From Alphaproteobacteria bacterium (GTDB taxonomy: Bacteria; Pseudomonadota; Alphaproteobacteria; Micavibrionales; Micavibrionaceae), in assembly GCA_030427385.1 (NCBI GenBank), contig JAUHWR010000001.1:1426001-1490000 (forward strand): a stretch of 64,000 nucleotides of DNA, written 5' to 3'. A program made the translations under genes and the position numbers. Shown here in pieces: positions 10,762 to 19,216 of the stretch; position 1 is the stretch's first letter; every line of letters begins with the position of its first letter. Below the pieces are notes generated by a model. That model saw only the letters and a program-made list of their open reading frames with translations, searched no databases and was not told where the DNA came from.

Positions 10762-11292
10762 GTGCAAGACTTCCTAGAAAGTTTTACGAACTTCTACGGA
10801 ATATTAGGCTGGATTGCTGTTTGCTTTTATATTTTTTCTTTTCAAATCCGCAATCCAAAGAACACTATTTTATGCTGGGTTCCTGCAGATGCTCTCATGG
10901 CAGTTCATTATTATGGCTTAGGCTCACTGACATCTTGCGCCATGGCCTTAGGCGCCATCATAAGAAACCTTACAACCGTTTACGGCCCTAAAAAATTAAT
11001 CGTTTTCATCGTCGTTATTTATCTGTTTTATCTTTGGATCTCAGCATACTTTCTATCTCTTTTCCTGTTTGATTTTATGATTGCAACCGGCGCGACCTTT
11101 ACAACATTATCTATGCTTGCCCGCGATTACTTCTGGCGGCATCGACTTATTATGTTAGTTTCAAACCTATGCTTCCTAACGGGCTTTTTCCTAATGGGCT
11201 CTTATCCCGGCATGGTTAATGTTATTTTTGTAATCAGCTCAAACCTCATTGGAGCCGCACGCAAATATCATTATGATTTTAAAAACAAATAA
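10762..11292 (+). CDS. YgjV-type inner membrane protein
   Basis: A 176-residue integral membrane protein with about five or six hydrophobic segments, for example ILGWIAVCFYIFSFQI at the start and LIVFIVVIYLFYLWISAYFL in the middle. The pattern, with FQIRNPKNTILCW and AVHYYGLGS near the N-terminus, resembles the YgjV (Imp-YgjV) family, whose function is unknown. It starts with GTG directly after the atpC stop, so it is likely the last gene of the atp transcript. Start choice rests on this zero-base junction. Confidence 0.7.
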   Translation: MQDFLESFTNFYGILGWIAVCFYIFSFQIRNPKNTILCWVPADALMAVHYYGLGSLTSCAMALGAIIRNLTTVYGPKKLIVFIVVIYLFYLWISAYFLSLFLFDFMIATGATFTTLSMLARDYFWRHRLIMLVSNLCFLTGFFLMGSYPGMVNVIFVISSNLIGAARKYHYDFKNK

Positions 11293-11296
11293 ACCC

Positions 11297-11325
11297 TTGC
11301 ATTTATTGGCCAAACTTCTTATAAA
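11297..11325 (+). promoter_or_regulatory. Promoter of rplK-rplA
   Basis: TTGCAT (11297-11302), 17 bases, TATAAA (11320-11325). It is one of the best members of the CTTGCA promoter family in this window. It lies about 90 bases before rplK and leaves a structured leader. Confidence 0.75.
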
Positions 11326-11337
11326 CTAACGTAATCT

Positions 11338-11378
11338 GTGGAAGGTTGGGCGTATTAAGACCTGCGCCGCCATACCAC
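11338..11378 (+). promoter_or_regulatory. Structured rplK leader, candidate L1 control site
   Basis: The leader can fold with GTGG (11338-11341) pairing CCAC (11375-11378) and, inside it, GGCG (11349-11352) pairing CGCC (11365-11368). In well-studied bacteria, ribosomal protein L1 represses its own operon by binding a leader before rplK. That this is such a site is inference from position and folding. Confidence 0.4.
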
Positions 11379-11415
11379 GGGAACTCTTTATGCAACAACA
11401 CAAAGGAGTCATAAC

Positions 11416-11853
11416 ATGGCAAAGCAAAAGAAAATTGCCGGCTTTATTAATCTGATTATTAAAGCTGGTGCGGCAAACCCCTCACCGCCCGTTGGTCCGG
11501 CACTCGGTCAGCATGGTGTGAATATCATGGAATTCTGTAAAGCGTTCAACGCCAAAACAGAAGATAAAAAGGGTATGCCCATTCCGGTCGTGATTACAGT
11601 TTACGCTGACCGTTCCTTCTCATTCATTACGAAAACACCTCCTGCAAGCTACCTGATCACTCAGGAAGCGAAATTGCAAAAAGGTTCCGGCGCGCCAAAT
11701 CGCGATCCGGCTGTTGGTCAAATTCGTAAAAGCCAAATCAAAAAGATCGCGGAACTAAAATTCGTTGATTTAAACGCCAATGACATTGACGCCGCGATGA
11801 AAATCATCGCCGGGACCGCCAATTCAATGGGCGTAGAAGTAGTGGAGGGTTAA
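11416..11853 (+). CDS. rplK: Large ribosomal subunit protein uL11
   Basis: L11 binds the GTPase-associated region of 23S rRNA. The 145 residues show the family marks [20 protein letters not shown]-like sequence (here [20 protein letters not shown]), [14 protein letters not shown] and the C-terminal RNA-binding domain with [12 protein letters not shown] clear ribosome site (aaaggagtc) precedes the ATG. The usual upstream genes secE-nusG are absent; an atp-linked membrane protein is there instead. rplA follows three bases later. Confidence 0.97.
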   Translation: MAKQKKIAGFINLIIKAGAANPSPPVGPALGQHGVNIMEFCKAFNAKTEDKKGMPIPVVITVYADRSFSFITKTPPASYLITQEAKLQKGSGAPNRDPAVGQIRKSQIKKIAELKFVDLNANDIDAAMKIIAGTANSMGVEVVEG

Positions 11854-11856
11854 AAC

Positions 11857-12570
11857 ATGGCAACATCAAAACTCATGAAAAAAGCTTATGAAGCTGTGGA
11901 TCGTACAAAAATGTATGACGTCACAGAAGCGATTAAAATCCTTCAGGCAAATGCTAAAAACCGTAAATTTGATGAATCAATCGAATTATCATTGAATTTG
12001 GGCGTTGACCCACGTCACTCTGACCAGATAGTGCGCGGCGTTACCAGCTTGCCACATGGGACGGGCAAAACAATTCGCGTTGCCGTATTCGCACGTGATG
12101 AAAAAGCCAAAGAAGCCAAAGCGGCAGGTGCAGACATCGTCGGCGCAGAAGATTTGGTTGATCAAATCAATGCAGGCGAGATCAACTTTGACCGTGCGAT
12201 TGCCTCCCCTGACATGATGGCTCTTGTGGGCCGCGTGGCAAAAGTTTTGGGACCGAAAGGCATGATGCCAAACCCGAAAGTTGGCACTGTGACCCCAAAT
12301 ATCAAAGAAGCCGTTGAATCCGCCAAAGCGGGCGCATTGGAATTCCGCGCTGAAAAAGCCGGTATTGTGCATGCAGGCATCGGTAAAGCCTCTTTCAAAG
12401 AAGCACAATTGGTTGAAAACGTCAAAGCTTTCGTAGATGCGATCCAAAAATCACGCCCAACTGGTGCGAAAGGAACGTTCCTTAAGAAAGTATCCATTAC
12501 CTCAACAATGGGACCGGGGCTAAAACTGGATATTTCCACATTAACGGAAAAAACAGCGAAAGCCGCCTAA
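11857..12570 (+). CDS. rplA: Large ribosomal subunit protein uL1
   Basis: L1 forms the mobile stalk that guides tRNA release, and in many bacteria it represses its own operon. The 237 residues include [40 protein letters not shown] and the signature MGPKG-type segment ([17 protein letters not shown]). Length is normal. The downstream genes expected in most bacteria (rplJ, rplL, rpoB) are missing here; a terminator follows 20 bases after the stop. Confidence 0.97.
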   Translation: MATSKLMKKAYEAVDRTKMYDVTEAIKILQANAKNRKFDESIELSLNLGVDPRHSDQIVRGVTSLPHGTGKTIRVAVFARDEKAKEAKAAGADIVGAEDLVDQINAGEINFDRAIASPDMMALVGRVAKVLGPKGMMPNPKVGTVTPNIKEAVESAKAGALEFRAEKAGIVHAGIGKASFKEAQLVENVKAFVDAIQKSRPTGAKGTFLKKVSITSTMGPGLKLDISTLTEKTAKAA

Positions 12571-12590
12571 TAATTAGAAAAATCTAAATT

Positions 12591-12621
12591 AAAAGCCTCA
12601 TCACCACGATGAGGCTTTTTT
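12591..12621 (+). terminator. Terminator after rplK-rplA
   Basis: A 12-base stem aaaagcctcatc (12591-12602), loop accac, gatgaggctttt (12608-12619), and a T-run. Strong intrinsic terminator. Confidence 0.93.
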
Positions 12622-12724
12622 GCATGCAAAATATTCATACCTTCATAAAAAAAACATATTTCTCATTTACAAAGGTTAAAGAAGTGTTAATAATAACGAC
12701 ATATGAAATAGAAGTGTGTATAAA

Positions 12725-12743
12725 TTTGTAATTTTATTACAAA
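12725..12743 (+). promoter_or_regulatory. Inverted repeat in the leader of the secreted-protein gene
   Basis: TTTGTAAT-TTT-ATTACAAA is an eight-base perfect inverted repeat, directly after a TATAAA (12719-12724) and just before the ribosome site. It could be an operator or an mRNA hairpin near the start. No regulator can be named. Confidence 0.45.
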
Positions 12744-12763
12744 AACAAAGAGGAGAAAATGAA

Positions 12764-13570
12764 ATGACCACGCCATCAATGACAAGGAAATTTGCATCTG
12801 CAGTGGCTGGTGTTTTGATGTTAGCAACACCCGCAATGGCTGAAGATGCTGCTCCCCCCCCGCTTCCTATCGGATTTAATGAATATGTAGCTCAAATCGC
12901 GCCACAAACGTTAAATGGTTCTGTTTGCGGCGAACAAAATTCAATTCATATGCAAGTTAATTCAGAGAATCATCCCACTCGACAACTTGATTATAGTATA
13001 AAAGTTGGAGAGATGTCATTGGGTGGTAAAGATCCATTTACAGATACTGCTCTTACAGTCTATGCAGACCCAGACAGCAAAATTGAGATTGAGGGCGATA
13101 ATCATAGCTATACAAGACGTGCTATTGTAATGGATTTTGGAGATGATGGAATGTATTCACTTGGTCAAACATCATGTATAATTGCCGTAACAGAAGGCGC
13201 TTATAATCCCGAAAGTAATAACCCGGGACATTATGTGATGACAAACTTTGCAAATACTAAAAATCCTGCTTACGTCCAAGCATTTTCTAACTTTGCTGAG
13301 CAAATAAAAAATAAAGATCCATCTGGCATTACACAAAAGTTTGCCGTTGCTTTTAATGCTACAACACAATTAAGCGTATTTGATCGCTCCGTTAATGGTA
13401 AACCAGATTTAGTTGTTTTTTATGCGGACGGCAAAGCCGCTATTATTGGGGTAACCACAGAACAGGGACACAAACCGGAAAGTGATATGATTTCCAGCCT
13501 AGAAACACCGTCAATAGAAGTTGCTTCTGCAGGAACGCAGACGCGGCAACCAGAAACTCCAGCTAGATAA
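12764..13570 (+). CDS. Secreted protein of unknown function
   Basis: A 268-residue unrecognised protein with a typical signal peptide: basic start (MTTPSMTRK), hydrophobic core (FASAVAGVLMLA) and likely cleavage after TPAMA, then the mature start EDAAPPPLP. I chose the ATG at 12764 because aggag sits eight bases upstream; a frame extension to 12716 would hide the signal peptide. The mature part has two cysteines (SVCGEQ, TSCIIA) that could form a disulfide, and a C-terminal Thr/Glu/Pro-rich tail. It is flanked by the rplA terminator and the convergent trhO, so it is probably monocistronic. An 8-C tract (12854-12861) follows the signal peptide. Confidence 0.75.
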   Translation: MTTPSMTRKFASAVAGVLMLATPAMAEDAAPPPLPIGFNEYVAQIAPQTLNGSVCGEQNSIHMQVNSENHPTRQLDYSIKVGEMSLGGKDPFTDTALTVYADPDSKIEIEGDNHSYTRRAIVMDFGDDGMYSLGQTSCIIAVTEGAYNPESNNPGHYVMTNFANTKNPAYVQAFSNFAEQIKNKDPSGITQKFAVAFNATTQLSVFDRSVNGKPDLVVFYADGKAAIIGVTTEQGHKPESDMISSLETPSIEVASAGTQTRQPETPAR

Positions 13571-13574
13571 TCCT

Positions 13575-14456
13575 CTACCGCAACTGTTCCTGACGGTGAC
13601 GCAACATTTTGGCGCGATCTTCTGTTAAATTGTGAATGCAATGCGGACAGGATACGCCGGCTTCATAGGCGCTGGATTTGATATCTTCTGGATTTAACGG
13701 CATACGACATCCGAAACAAAGTTTATAATCGCCCTCCTCTAAACCATGTCCTACGGCAACGCGCTTATCGAAGACAAAGCACTCGCCTTTCCATTTAGAT
13801 TCTTCCGCCGGAATGGTTTCCAGATATTTTAAAATGCCGCCCTTCAAGTGGTAAACTTCCTCAAACCCTTTTGCTAACATGTAAGACGAAGCCTTCTCAC
13901 AGCGGATACCACCGGTGCAATACATCGCTACTTTCTTATTTACTAATGGATCTAATTCACGCTCCACGTACTCAGAAAACTCTGTAAACGTTTCGGTGCG
14001 CGGATCAATAGCTTTGTCAAATATACCCACCCCGGTTTCATAGGTATTACGTGTATCCAGAACAATCACCTCCGGGTCATCAATTAAACTGTTCCAATCT
14101 TCCGGCGCAACATATGTTCCCACCAATTTTGTCGGGTCGGCACATTCTTGCTTCATAGTGATAATTTCTTTTTTTATCCGCACTTTAAAGCGAGAAAACG
14201 GCTGCTCCGATGCCCATGAATATTTTAACTCGCCCTGTTCAACTCCCAAATGCGCATCAAGAAACGCAATGACGGGCGCAAGGTTGCCTACAGGCGCGGC
14301 AATTGTGCCATTAATACCCTCCGGGGCAATAAGGATGGTTCCGGATGTGCCGTATTCCGCGGCAAAGCCCTTAATCATAGTTTGAATTTTAGGCAGATCT
14401 GCGATTTCCACAAACCGATAAAAAGCACAAACATCATATTTCTTATTATTATCCAT
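13575..14456 (-). CDS. trhO: tRNA uridine hydroxylase TrhO (rhodanese family, YceA/UPF0176)
   Basis: TrhO hydroxylates U34 of certain tRNAs, the first step to the 5-oxyacetyl/methoxy wobble modifications. The 293-residue protein has the family layout: an N-terminal acylphosphatase-like domain (GTSGTILIAPEGINGT at about 36-51), a rhodanese domain with VLDTRNTYETGVG and the active-site loop CTGGIRCEKAS (catalytic Cys), and a C-terminal zinc-type tail with CFGCRMPL and CPHC. It lies 26 bases downstream of oxyR on the same strand, so the two may be co-transcribed. Confidence 0.9.
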   Translation of the reverse strand: MDNNKKYDVCAFYRFVEIADLPKIQTMIKGFAAEYGTSGTILIAPEGINGTIAAPVGNLAPVIAFLDAHLGVEQGELKYSWASEQPFSRFKVRIKKEIITMKQECADPTKLVGTYVAPEDWNSLIDDPEVIVLDTRNTYETGVGIFDKAIDPRTETFTEFSEYVERELDPLVNKKVAMYCTGGIRCEKASSYMLAKGFEEVYHLKGGILKYLETIPAEESKWKGECFVFDKRVAVGHGLEEGDYKLCFGCRMPLNPEDIKSSAYEAGVSCPHCIHNLTEDRAKMLRHRQEQLR

Positions 14457-14482
14457 AGCGCTAGTTTAATCACAAAATGAGG

Positions 14483-15376
14483 TTAATTTTCAAGTGCCTC
14501 TATCAATTGCACAATATCTTTTGATAAAGGACTATCCGACCGCCAAACAAACCCAATCTCCCGATAGGGTTGCGGGGCTTTGAATTCCACGTTTTTCAGC
14601 CCTTCCGGCAAATCAATATGCCGTAAAGCCATATGAGGGAGAAGGGTATAACCGTAGCCCTGTCCCACTAACTCCATTAACGTTGCCATAGTTGAAATAG
14701 AGAATTTTTTATCCTGTAAATTAGATCCCTTTTGTACATTACAAGATAAAAGAATATGATCGCGCAAACAATGTCCATCTTCTAAAACTAATAAATCATT
14801 CGTATCTAAATTATCCATTGTTATACCATTTTTAAACCGGCGATCATCCATACGTGCGATTAAACTAAAATGATCTTTATAAATAATATGCGTTTCCAGT
14901 CCCTTCGTATCATAAGGAAAGGCAATCAACGCGGCATCTAACATGTCATTATTTACGTGCTCTAACAAAATGTGGCTCATATTCTCTTGTAATCTCAGAT
15001 CAAGATCAGGATAGTGCCCTTTAATAATGCTAAGAAATTCAGGCAAATGGTACGGCGCGATTGTGGGAATCACACCAAGCCGTAATATTCCCGACATGGG
15101 CTTTGCAACAATTTTCGATAGATGAATAATATGCGCAGCTTCATTAAGTACGACGTCACCATGTGATAACACATCCAGTCCAAATGCCGTTAAGCTGACA
15201 TGGCGGCTTGTACGACGCGCCAAAGGATGGCCCAATAGGTTTTCTAGCTCCTTTATGCCATTACTAAGGGTGGATTGGGTTACATTGCATTCATTGGCTG
15301 CCTTGCTAAATGATTTAAACCGGGCAAGCGCAGATAAATATCTTAAATGACGTAAAGAAGGAAGATGTTGATGCAT
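14483..15376 (-). CDS. oxyR: Hydrogen peroxide sensor regulator OxyR
   Basis: A LysR-family activator of 297 residues. The N-terminal winged helix reads ALARFKSFSKAANECNVTQS then TLSNGIKELENLLGHPL. The effector domain contains the OxyR redox motif GHCLRDHILLSC, in which the two cysteines have the same spacing as Cys199 and Cys208 of E. coli OxyR. This supports peroxide sensing through a reversible disulfide. It is divergent from ahpC-ahpD, its classical targets, and shares a 131-base intergenic region with them. trhO follows on the same strand. Confidence 0.93.
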   Translation of the reverse strand: MHQHLPSLRHLRYLSALARFKSFSKAANECNVTQSTLSNGIKELENLLGHPLARRTSRHVSLTAFGLDVLSHGDVVLNEAAHIIHLSKIVAKPMSGILRLGVIPTIAPYHLPEFLSIIKGHYPDLDLRLQENMSHILLEHVNNDMLDAALIAFPYDTKGLETHIIYKDHFSLIARMDDRRFKNGITMDNLDTNDLLVLEDGHCLRDHILLSCNVQKGSNLQDKKFSISTMATLMELVGQGYGYTLLPHMALRHIDLPEGLKNVEFKAPQPYREIGFVWRSDSPLSKDIVQLIEALEN

Positions 15377-15465
15377 AGCTATTTTATATTAGTTTATGCA
15401 TTATTAATTCAAAATATCGATAGATGGAAGAGAAAATTTTCATTGGTATTCACCCCGATGAATCG

Positions 15466-15479
15466 CCTATAGCTATAGG
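15466..15479 (+). promoter_or_regulatory. 14-bp perfect palindrome upstream of ahpC
   Basis: CCTATAGCTATAGG is perfectly self-complementary and lies 28 bases before the ahpC ATG in the oxyR-ahpC divergent region. It contains ATAG/CTAT units like those of OxyR half sites, but not with the classical 7-base spacing, so the link to OxyR is only suggestive. Confidence 0.4.
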
Positions 15480-15507
15480 TAACAATTCATTAAAAAGGAA
15501 CAATATT

Positions 15508-16098
15508 ATGCTTACAATTGCCGATAAAATCCCCGACTTTAATGTCACAGGTGTTAAGCCTAAATTTATGGCTCATGAAGAAAACGGACAAAGCGCCTTT
15601 GAAGATATTAATCAGGATAGCTTTGCGGGTCAGTGGAAAGTTATTTATTTCTATCCAAAGGATTTCACATTTGTGTGCCCAACGGAAATTGTTGAGTTTG
15701 CAAACTTGAATGAAGAATTTTCAGACCGCGATTGCATCGTCATGGGCGGCAGCACAGATAACGAATTTTGTAAACTCGCATGGCGTCGTGAGCATCCCGA
15801 TCTGGCGCAATTAAACCAATGGTCATTTGCCGATACAAACGGCTCATTGATTGATGCTCTTGGCATTCGTGATTATGATGCCGGTGTAGCTTATCGTGCC
15901 ACATTCATTGTTGATCCACATAACGTCATTCAACATGTGTCTGTAAATAATCTTAATGTCGGACGCAATCCAAAGGAAACGTTGCGTATTTTGGATGCCC
16001 TGCAAAGTGATGAACTATGCGCCTGCAACCGCCCTGTTGGTGGAGACACAATTGGCGGCGCCTCCGCAGCAGCTAACGATACAAAAAAAGCAGCATAA
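15508..16098 (+). CDS. ahpC: Alkyl hydroperoxide reductase peroxiredoxin AhpC
   Basis: A two-cysteine peroxiredoxin that reduces hydrogen peroxide and organic peroxides. The 196 residues show the peroxidatic motif DFTFVCPTEIVEFANL and a C-terminal resolving cysteine region (DELCACNRPVGG). I place the start at 15508, where aaaaagga lies about seven bases upstream; the longer frame back to 15424 would run through the palindrome and lacks a ribosome site. It is divergent from oxyR. A terminator separates it from ahpD. Confidence 0.93.
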   Translation: MLTIADKIPDFNVTGVKPKFMAHEENGQSAFEDINQDSFAGQWKVIYFYPKDFTFVCPTEIVEFANLNEEFSDRDCIVMGGSTDNEFCKLAWRREHPDLAQLNQWSFADTNGSLIDALGIRDYDAGVAYRATFIVDPHNVIQHVSVNNLNVGRNPKETLRILDALQSDELCACNRPVGGDTIGGASAAANDTKKAA

Positions 16099-16113
16099 AT
16101 CTACACATTTATT

Positions 16114-16148
16114 AGGCTCTGCTTCATATAGGAAGCAGAGCCTTTTTT
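16114..16148 (+). terminator. Terminator between ahpC and ahpD
   Basis: A perfect 12-base stem AGGCTCTGCTTC (16114-16125) with 16132-16143, a six-base loop, then a T-run. Because no clear promoter fits in the 30 bases before ahpD, it may act as a partial terminator lowering ahpD expression. Confidence 0.9.
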
Positions 16149-16178
16149 ATTATCATTCAATAAACCACAGGACATATA

Positions 16179-16709
16179 ATGAGCATTGAAACTTTAAAAA
16201 ATAATCTACCTGATTATGCCAAAGACATTAAATTAAACTTATCATCCCTGGCAAATGATGACAGCCTGAGCGAACAACAAAAATGGGGCTCTTTTTTAGC
16301 GTCAGCATTAGCCACCGGCAGCCCAATCATCATCCGCGCCATAGAAGAAGAAGTCTCACCACATTTAAGCGATGAAGCCATAAAAGGCGTTAAAGCTGCT
16401 CATGCGATAATGGCAATGAATAACGTCTATTACCGCTTTTTGGGTTTGGTTGAGAATAATGTATATCAATCTATGCCGGCAGGGCTACGTATGAATATCA
16501 TTGCCAATCCCGGCGTTGAAAAAGCTGATTTTGAGCTATGGTCACTCGCGGTCTCTGCAATAAACGCTTGTAAGGCCTGTATTAATGCCCATGAAGCCGA
16601 ATTATTAAAGCATGATATCACAACGAAACAAATTCAAACTGCCGTGCGTATCGCTTCCGTCATACAGGCCGTTGCCTCAATTTTGGAAAGCGAAGAGGCT
16701 TTATCTTAG
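16179..16709 (+). CDS. ahpD: AhpD alkylhydroperoxidase
   Basis: AhpD is a thiol-active partner that helps regenerate AhpC and has weak peroxidase activity itself. The 176 residues are all helical in character and carry the AhpD core motif ACKACINAHE with the CxxC pair and the His six residues after the first Cys. The N-terminal half (LPDYAKDIKLNLSSL) is also typical. A ribosome site (acagga) precedes the ATG. It is the last gene of the oxyR/ahpC/ahpD peroxide defence cluster. Confidence 0.92.
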   Translation: MSIETLKNNLPDYAKDIKLNLSSLANDDSLSEQQKWGSFLASALATGSPIIIRAIEEEVSPHLSDEAIKGVKAAHAIMAMNNVYYRFLGLVENNVYQSMPAGLRMNIIANPGVEKADFELWSLAVSAINACKACINAHEAELLKHDITTKQIQTAVRIASVIQAVASILESEEALS

Positions 16710-16733
16710 CCTCCACTACACATAAGATTTCAT

Positions 16734-16774
16734 AAAAAAGCCCCCACTGAAACCTTATTCAGCGGGGGCTTTTT
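16734..16774. terminator. Bidirectional terminator between ahpD and the convergent secreted gene
   Basis: AAAAAGCCCCC and GGGGGCTTTTT enclose a second stem (CTGAA/TTCAG) with one mismatch. A- and T-runs on the two sides allow termination of both ahpD (+) and the minus-strand gene ending at 16787. Confidence 0.9.
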
Positions 16775-16786
16775 ACGTCTTAATTT

Positions 16787-18460
16787 TTAATTACAACTGC
16801 CGCCATTCCCAACAGCTAAGGTATAGTTACGGTAAAGAATTGCTGCCGAATTCTTCGCCCCATTTTCATTTTTATCTGTCAACATAATACCAAAATTATC
16901 CCAATTCGTATTTTTCTTAAACACCAAACCGGAAAGTGTTACTTTACTAATGACACCTCCACCACTATTAAGCATTGTGAATGTTGTTGACCCATTGGAT
17001 TGGCCATCATTATTCAGCGTCACATCTACAACCATTGTCACCCACTGCCCTTTTGGCACGCTACTGCCAGCCGATGGACCAATACCGTAATTACCATTAC
17101 CGGCACGATTTAGATGGTAACTATAAATACTTGGAACCAAATTCGCATTATAGTTAATACGCACAGTCCAGCCATCTTGTTGGGCGCGCGTACAGCGACC
17201 GCCACCACTGGCACAACTTTGCGTAGGTGAATCACCTCCGCGGATACCTATGGCAAAACGGTTATCTTTATTAGGGACATAATTCGACGGTATGAAAACT
17301 TGCACCGTCATACGTGCCGTATTGCCTTGATACCAGTTAGAAGGCTTATATTGATTAAGTTGCTTCCTATTACTTTGAAAAATAGACACGGCATCATTAG
17401 CGCTATCATAGGTTATAGGACTACTACTGTAACCTCCCCCAGATCCCCAATTGGCACTGGCTAAAGATTGACTTGATGGATTCCATTTTACAGGGCAGCT
17501 TCCAGGCGGCAGCGGCGTAGGAGGCGTTACAGGCGGCGTTACAGGTGGTGTAACAGGCGGCGTAACCGGAGGTATGATAGGGCCTAAACATGGGTTCTCA
17601 TTTGGCTCCAAATAAGTAGTCGTACAGCAACCTGTATATTTCGAATAATCCGATCCAGGCGGATTAGAACAATAATAGTATTTACCTTGTTGCGTTGTTG
17701 ACCCCGTCGGCGATGTATTATTACATTCATTAACACAGGCCAATAAATCTGGAATGGTCGGGATAAATGGATCTTTATAAAAATCATTATCGTTACCCGG
17801 CTTCGTTCCCATATCAGTTATACTACAAAAAGACTGACCATTTCCGGAACAAGCAGGTGACGGCAGGGGCGTGGCTGGCGCAGGCGGAATTGGCGGACAG
17901 CTTCCTCCGGGCGAATCCATTGATTTACCTCCATGAATTCTCATGTAATCACTAACCTTGGTGCCATTCGGGTCAGAAAAATCGTCTTTCCCACCTGACT
18001 TAAGAAATTGCTCAACCGCATGTCCACCGCGCAAGTGCGTTGCAGCTATAATACCGGATTCAGTGATAACAATTCCATTAATTCTCTGTCCAACATGGGC
18101 AAAGTTGCCTCTATTCTTATTTTCCTCAATTTGATCCTGAACAAGGTAACTGAAATACGTATCCTGCAGTTGAGGGCACTGCTTAAACGTTTCTGTATCT
18201 ACACAAGGGACAGGATATTTAGCGCAAATACTCGCTCTTGTCCCATCCAAAAACTGATACCGCCCGGTTGCCGAGCTATTAGGCGCTTCAGCTGTATAAT
18301 CTCCGCCACTTTCTGTTTTTATAAGGGAGTTTGTATAATCCTGGCTTACGCAATCCGATGGCGTAAAAGGTGGACACGTCAAAGCAGATGCCGTTACGGG
18401 CAGTAAACATCCCATAAACAAACATATATATAAAAACTTTTTACATGTGGATGAGATCAT
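16787..18460 (-). CDS. Secreted two-domain protein: lysozyme/transglycosylase-like plus polysaccharide-lyase-like jelly roll
   Basis: About 557 residues with a signal peptide (hydrophobic FLYICLFMGCLLPVTASA). The N-terminal part (about 30-160) looks like a transglycosylase or lysozyme fold: SLIKTESGGDYTAEAPNSSA then TGRYQFLDGT, with a catalytic-type Glu in the ESGG motif. Proline-rich linkers follow, including several PPVT repeats (about 285-305). The last about 230 residues resemble the beta-jelly-roll of PL14-type polysaccharide lyases (RFAIGIRGG, QDGWTVRINYN, KGQWVTMVVDV), so the protein may cut or bind an extracellular polysaccharide. I prefer the ATG at 18460, with AAAGG ten bases before; an ATG at 18484 overlaps the upstream gene. 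Domain calls come from motif reading only. Confidence 0.6.
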   Translation of the reverse strand: MISSTCKKFLYICLFMGCLLPVTASALTCPPFTPSDCVSQDYTNSLIKTESGGDYTAEAPNSSATGRYQFLDGTRASICAKYPVPCVDTETFKQCPQLQDTYFSYLVQDQIEENKNRGNFAHVGQRINGIVITESGIIAATHLRGGHAVEQFLKSGGKDDFSDPNGTKVSDYMRIHGGKSMDSPGGSCPPIPPAPATPLPSPACSGNGQSFCSITDMGTKPGNDNDFYKDPFIPTIPDLLACVNECNNTSPTGSTTQQGKYYYCSNPPGSDYSKYTGCCTTTYLEPNENPCLGPIIPPVTPPVTPPVTPPVTPPTPLPPGSCPVKWNPSSQSLASANWGSGGGYSSSPITYDSANDAVSIFQSNRKQLNQYKPSNWYQGNTARMTVQVFIPSNYVPNKDNRFAIGIRGGDSPTQSCASGGGRCTRAQQDGWTVRINYNANLVPSIYSYHLNRAGNGNYGIGPSAGSSVPKGQWVTMVVDVTLNNDGQSNGSTTFTMLNSGGGVISKVTLSGLVFKKNTNWDNFGIMLTDKNENGAKNSAAILYRNYTLAVGNGGSCN

Positions 18461-18464
18461 ATTC

Positions 18465-18983
18465 TTAGCCTTTAGGTTGTTCATTTGCTAAGACATATTT
18501 TTTACCATTAAAAGCCCATCTTATTTTTTTACCGCCGCTCCCGGTCATGTAAATATCTTGTAAGCCATTAGTCGCCTTGTTGGTCGAAATGAATAAATCA
18601 AAAGTCGATACTTGTAAAACCAGACGCCATTTAGATTGTTCAAAATTCTCAAAAACAAGCAATGTACACCCACCGGCGGCGCAATCATTATAACGAGCCT
18701 CCTGACGGTAATAAGCAATAAAGCGCGGATTTTTGCCTCTGCCATCTTTTAAATCTATATATTGGGCGAAATCTGGCGCCTCCTCAAATCCCATATTCCA
18801 CCGCGCCAAATAATTCGTAAATAACTCTTGTGCTTTAAACAGGGCCTTTGCATCCGTTTTTGATTTAGAAAACGTCACTTCTTTTAAATATACTTTGGCA
18901 TAAGCAACTGAAACAGCACCAGAAATTAAAAAGGCACAAAAACAAACGATCGTGATTATTTTGTTAAAACGGAGCAAAGACAA
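18465..18983 (-). CDS. Secreted protein of unknown function
   Basis: A 172-residue unrecognised protein with a signal peptide (MSLLRFNK, then hydrophobic IITIVCFCAFLISGAVSVA, cleavage near AYA). The mature part holds two close cysteines (NDCAAGGCTLL), which could form a disulfide, and alternating hydrophobic strands (KWRLVLQVSTFDLFIS, KKIRWAFNGKKYVLAN). It lies four bases upstream of the lysozyme/lyase-like gene on the same strand, so the two are probably one transcript. It may be a partner or inhibitor of that enzyme, but this is a guess from position. Confidence 0.7.
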   Translation of the reverse strand: MSLLRFNKIITIVCFCAFLISGAVSVAYAKVYLKEVTFSKSKTDAKALFKAQELFTNYLARWNMGFEEAPDFAQYIDLKDGRGKNPRFIAYYRQEARYNDCAAGGCTLLVFENFEQSKWRLVLQVSTFDLFISTNKATNGLQDIYMTGSGGKKIRWAFNGKKYVLANEQPKG

Positions 18984-19216
18984 AATTCAAACGCCTTATA
19001 TTATTTTATTATATGCATAAATCTTAGATGATTTTACATTTTAATGCAAAAGTTCTTCACATTTATTCGCAATCATTGTGATCCGCAGTATAATAGTAAA
19101 ATAAATATAATCCGGCTGGTCATATATCACGTCGCATAAAGTAAATATAACTAGTAGCCTTTTTAAATAGAACGCGTTAAAAAACTTACACGTGAATAAC
19201 CAAGTCTCCTAATAAT

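Noticed and set aside
12854-12861. 8-C tract after the signal peptide of the secreted protein
   Set aside because: It encodes prolines, and similar short C runs occur elsewhere in the window; too short to claim phase variation.
15424-15507. Longer N-terminal frame of ahpC
   Set aside because: It would include the palindrome and lacks a ribosome site; the ATG at 15508 has one and fits the family.
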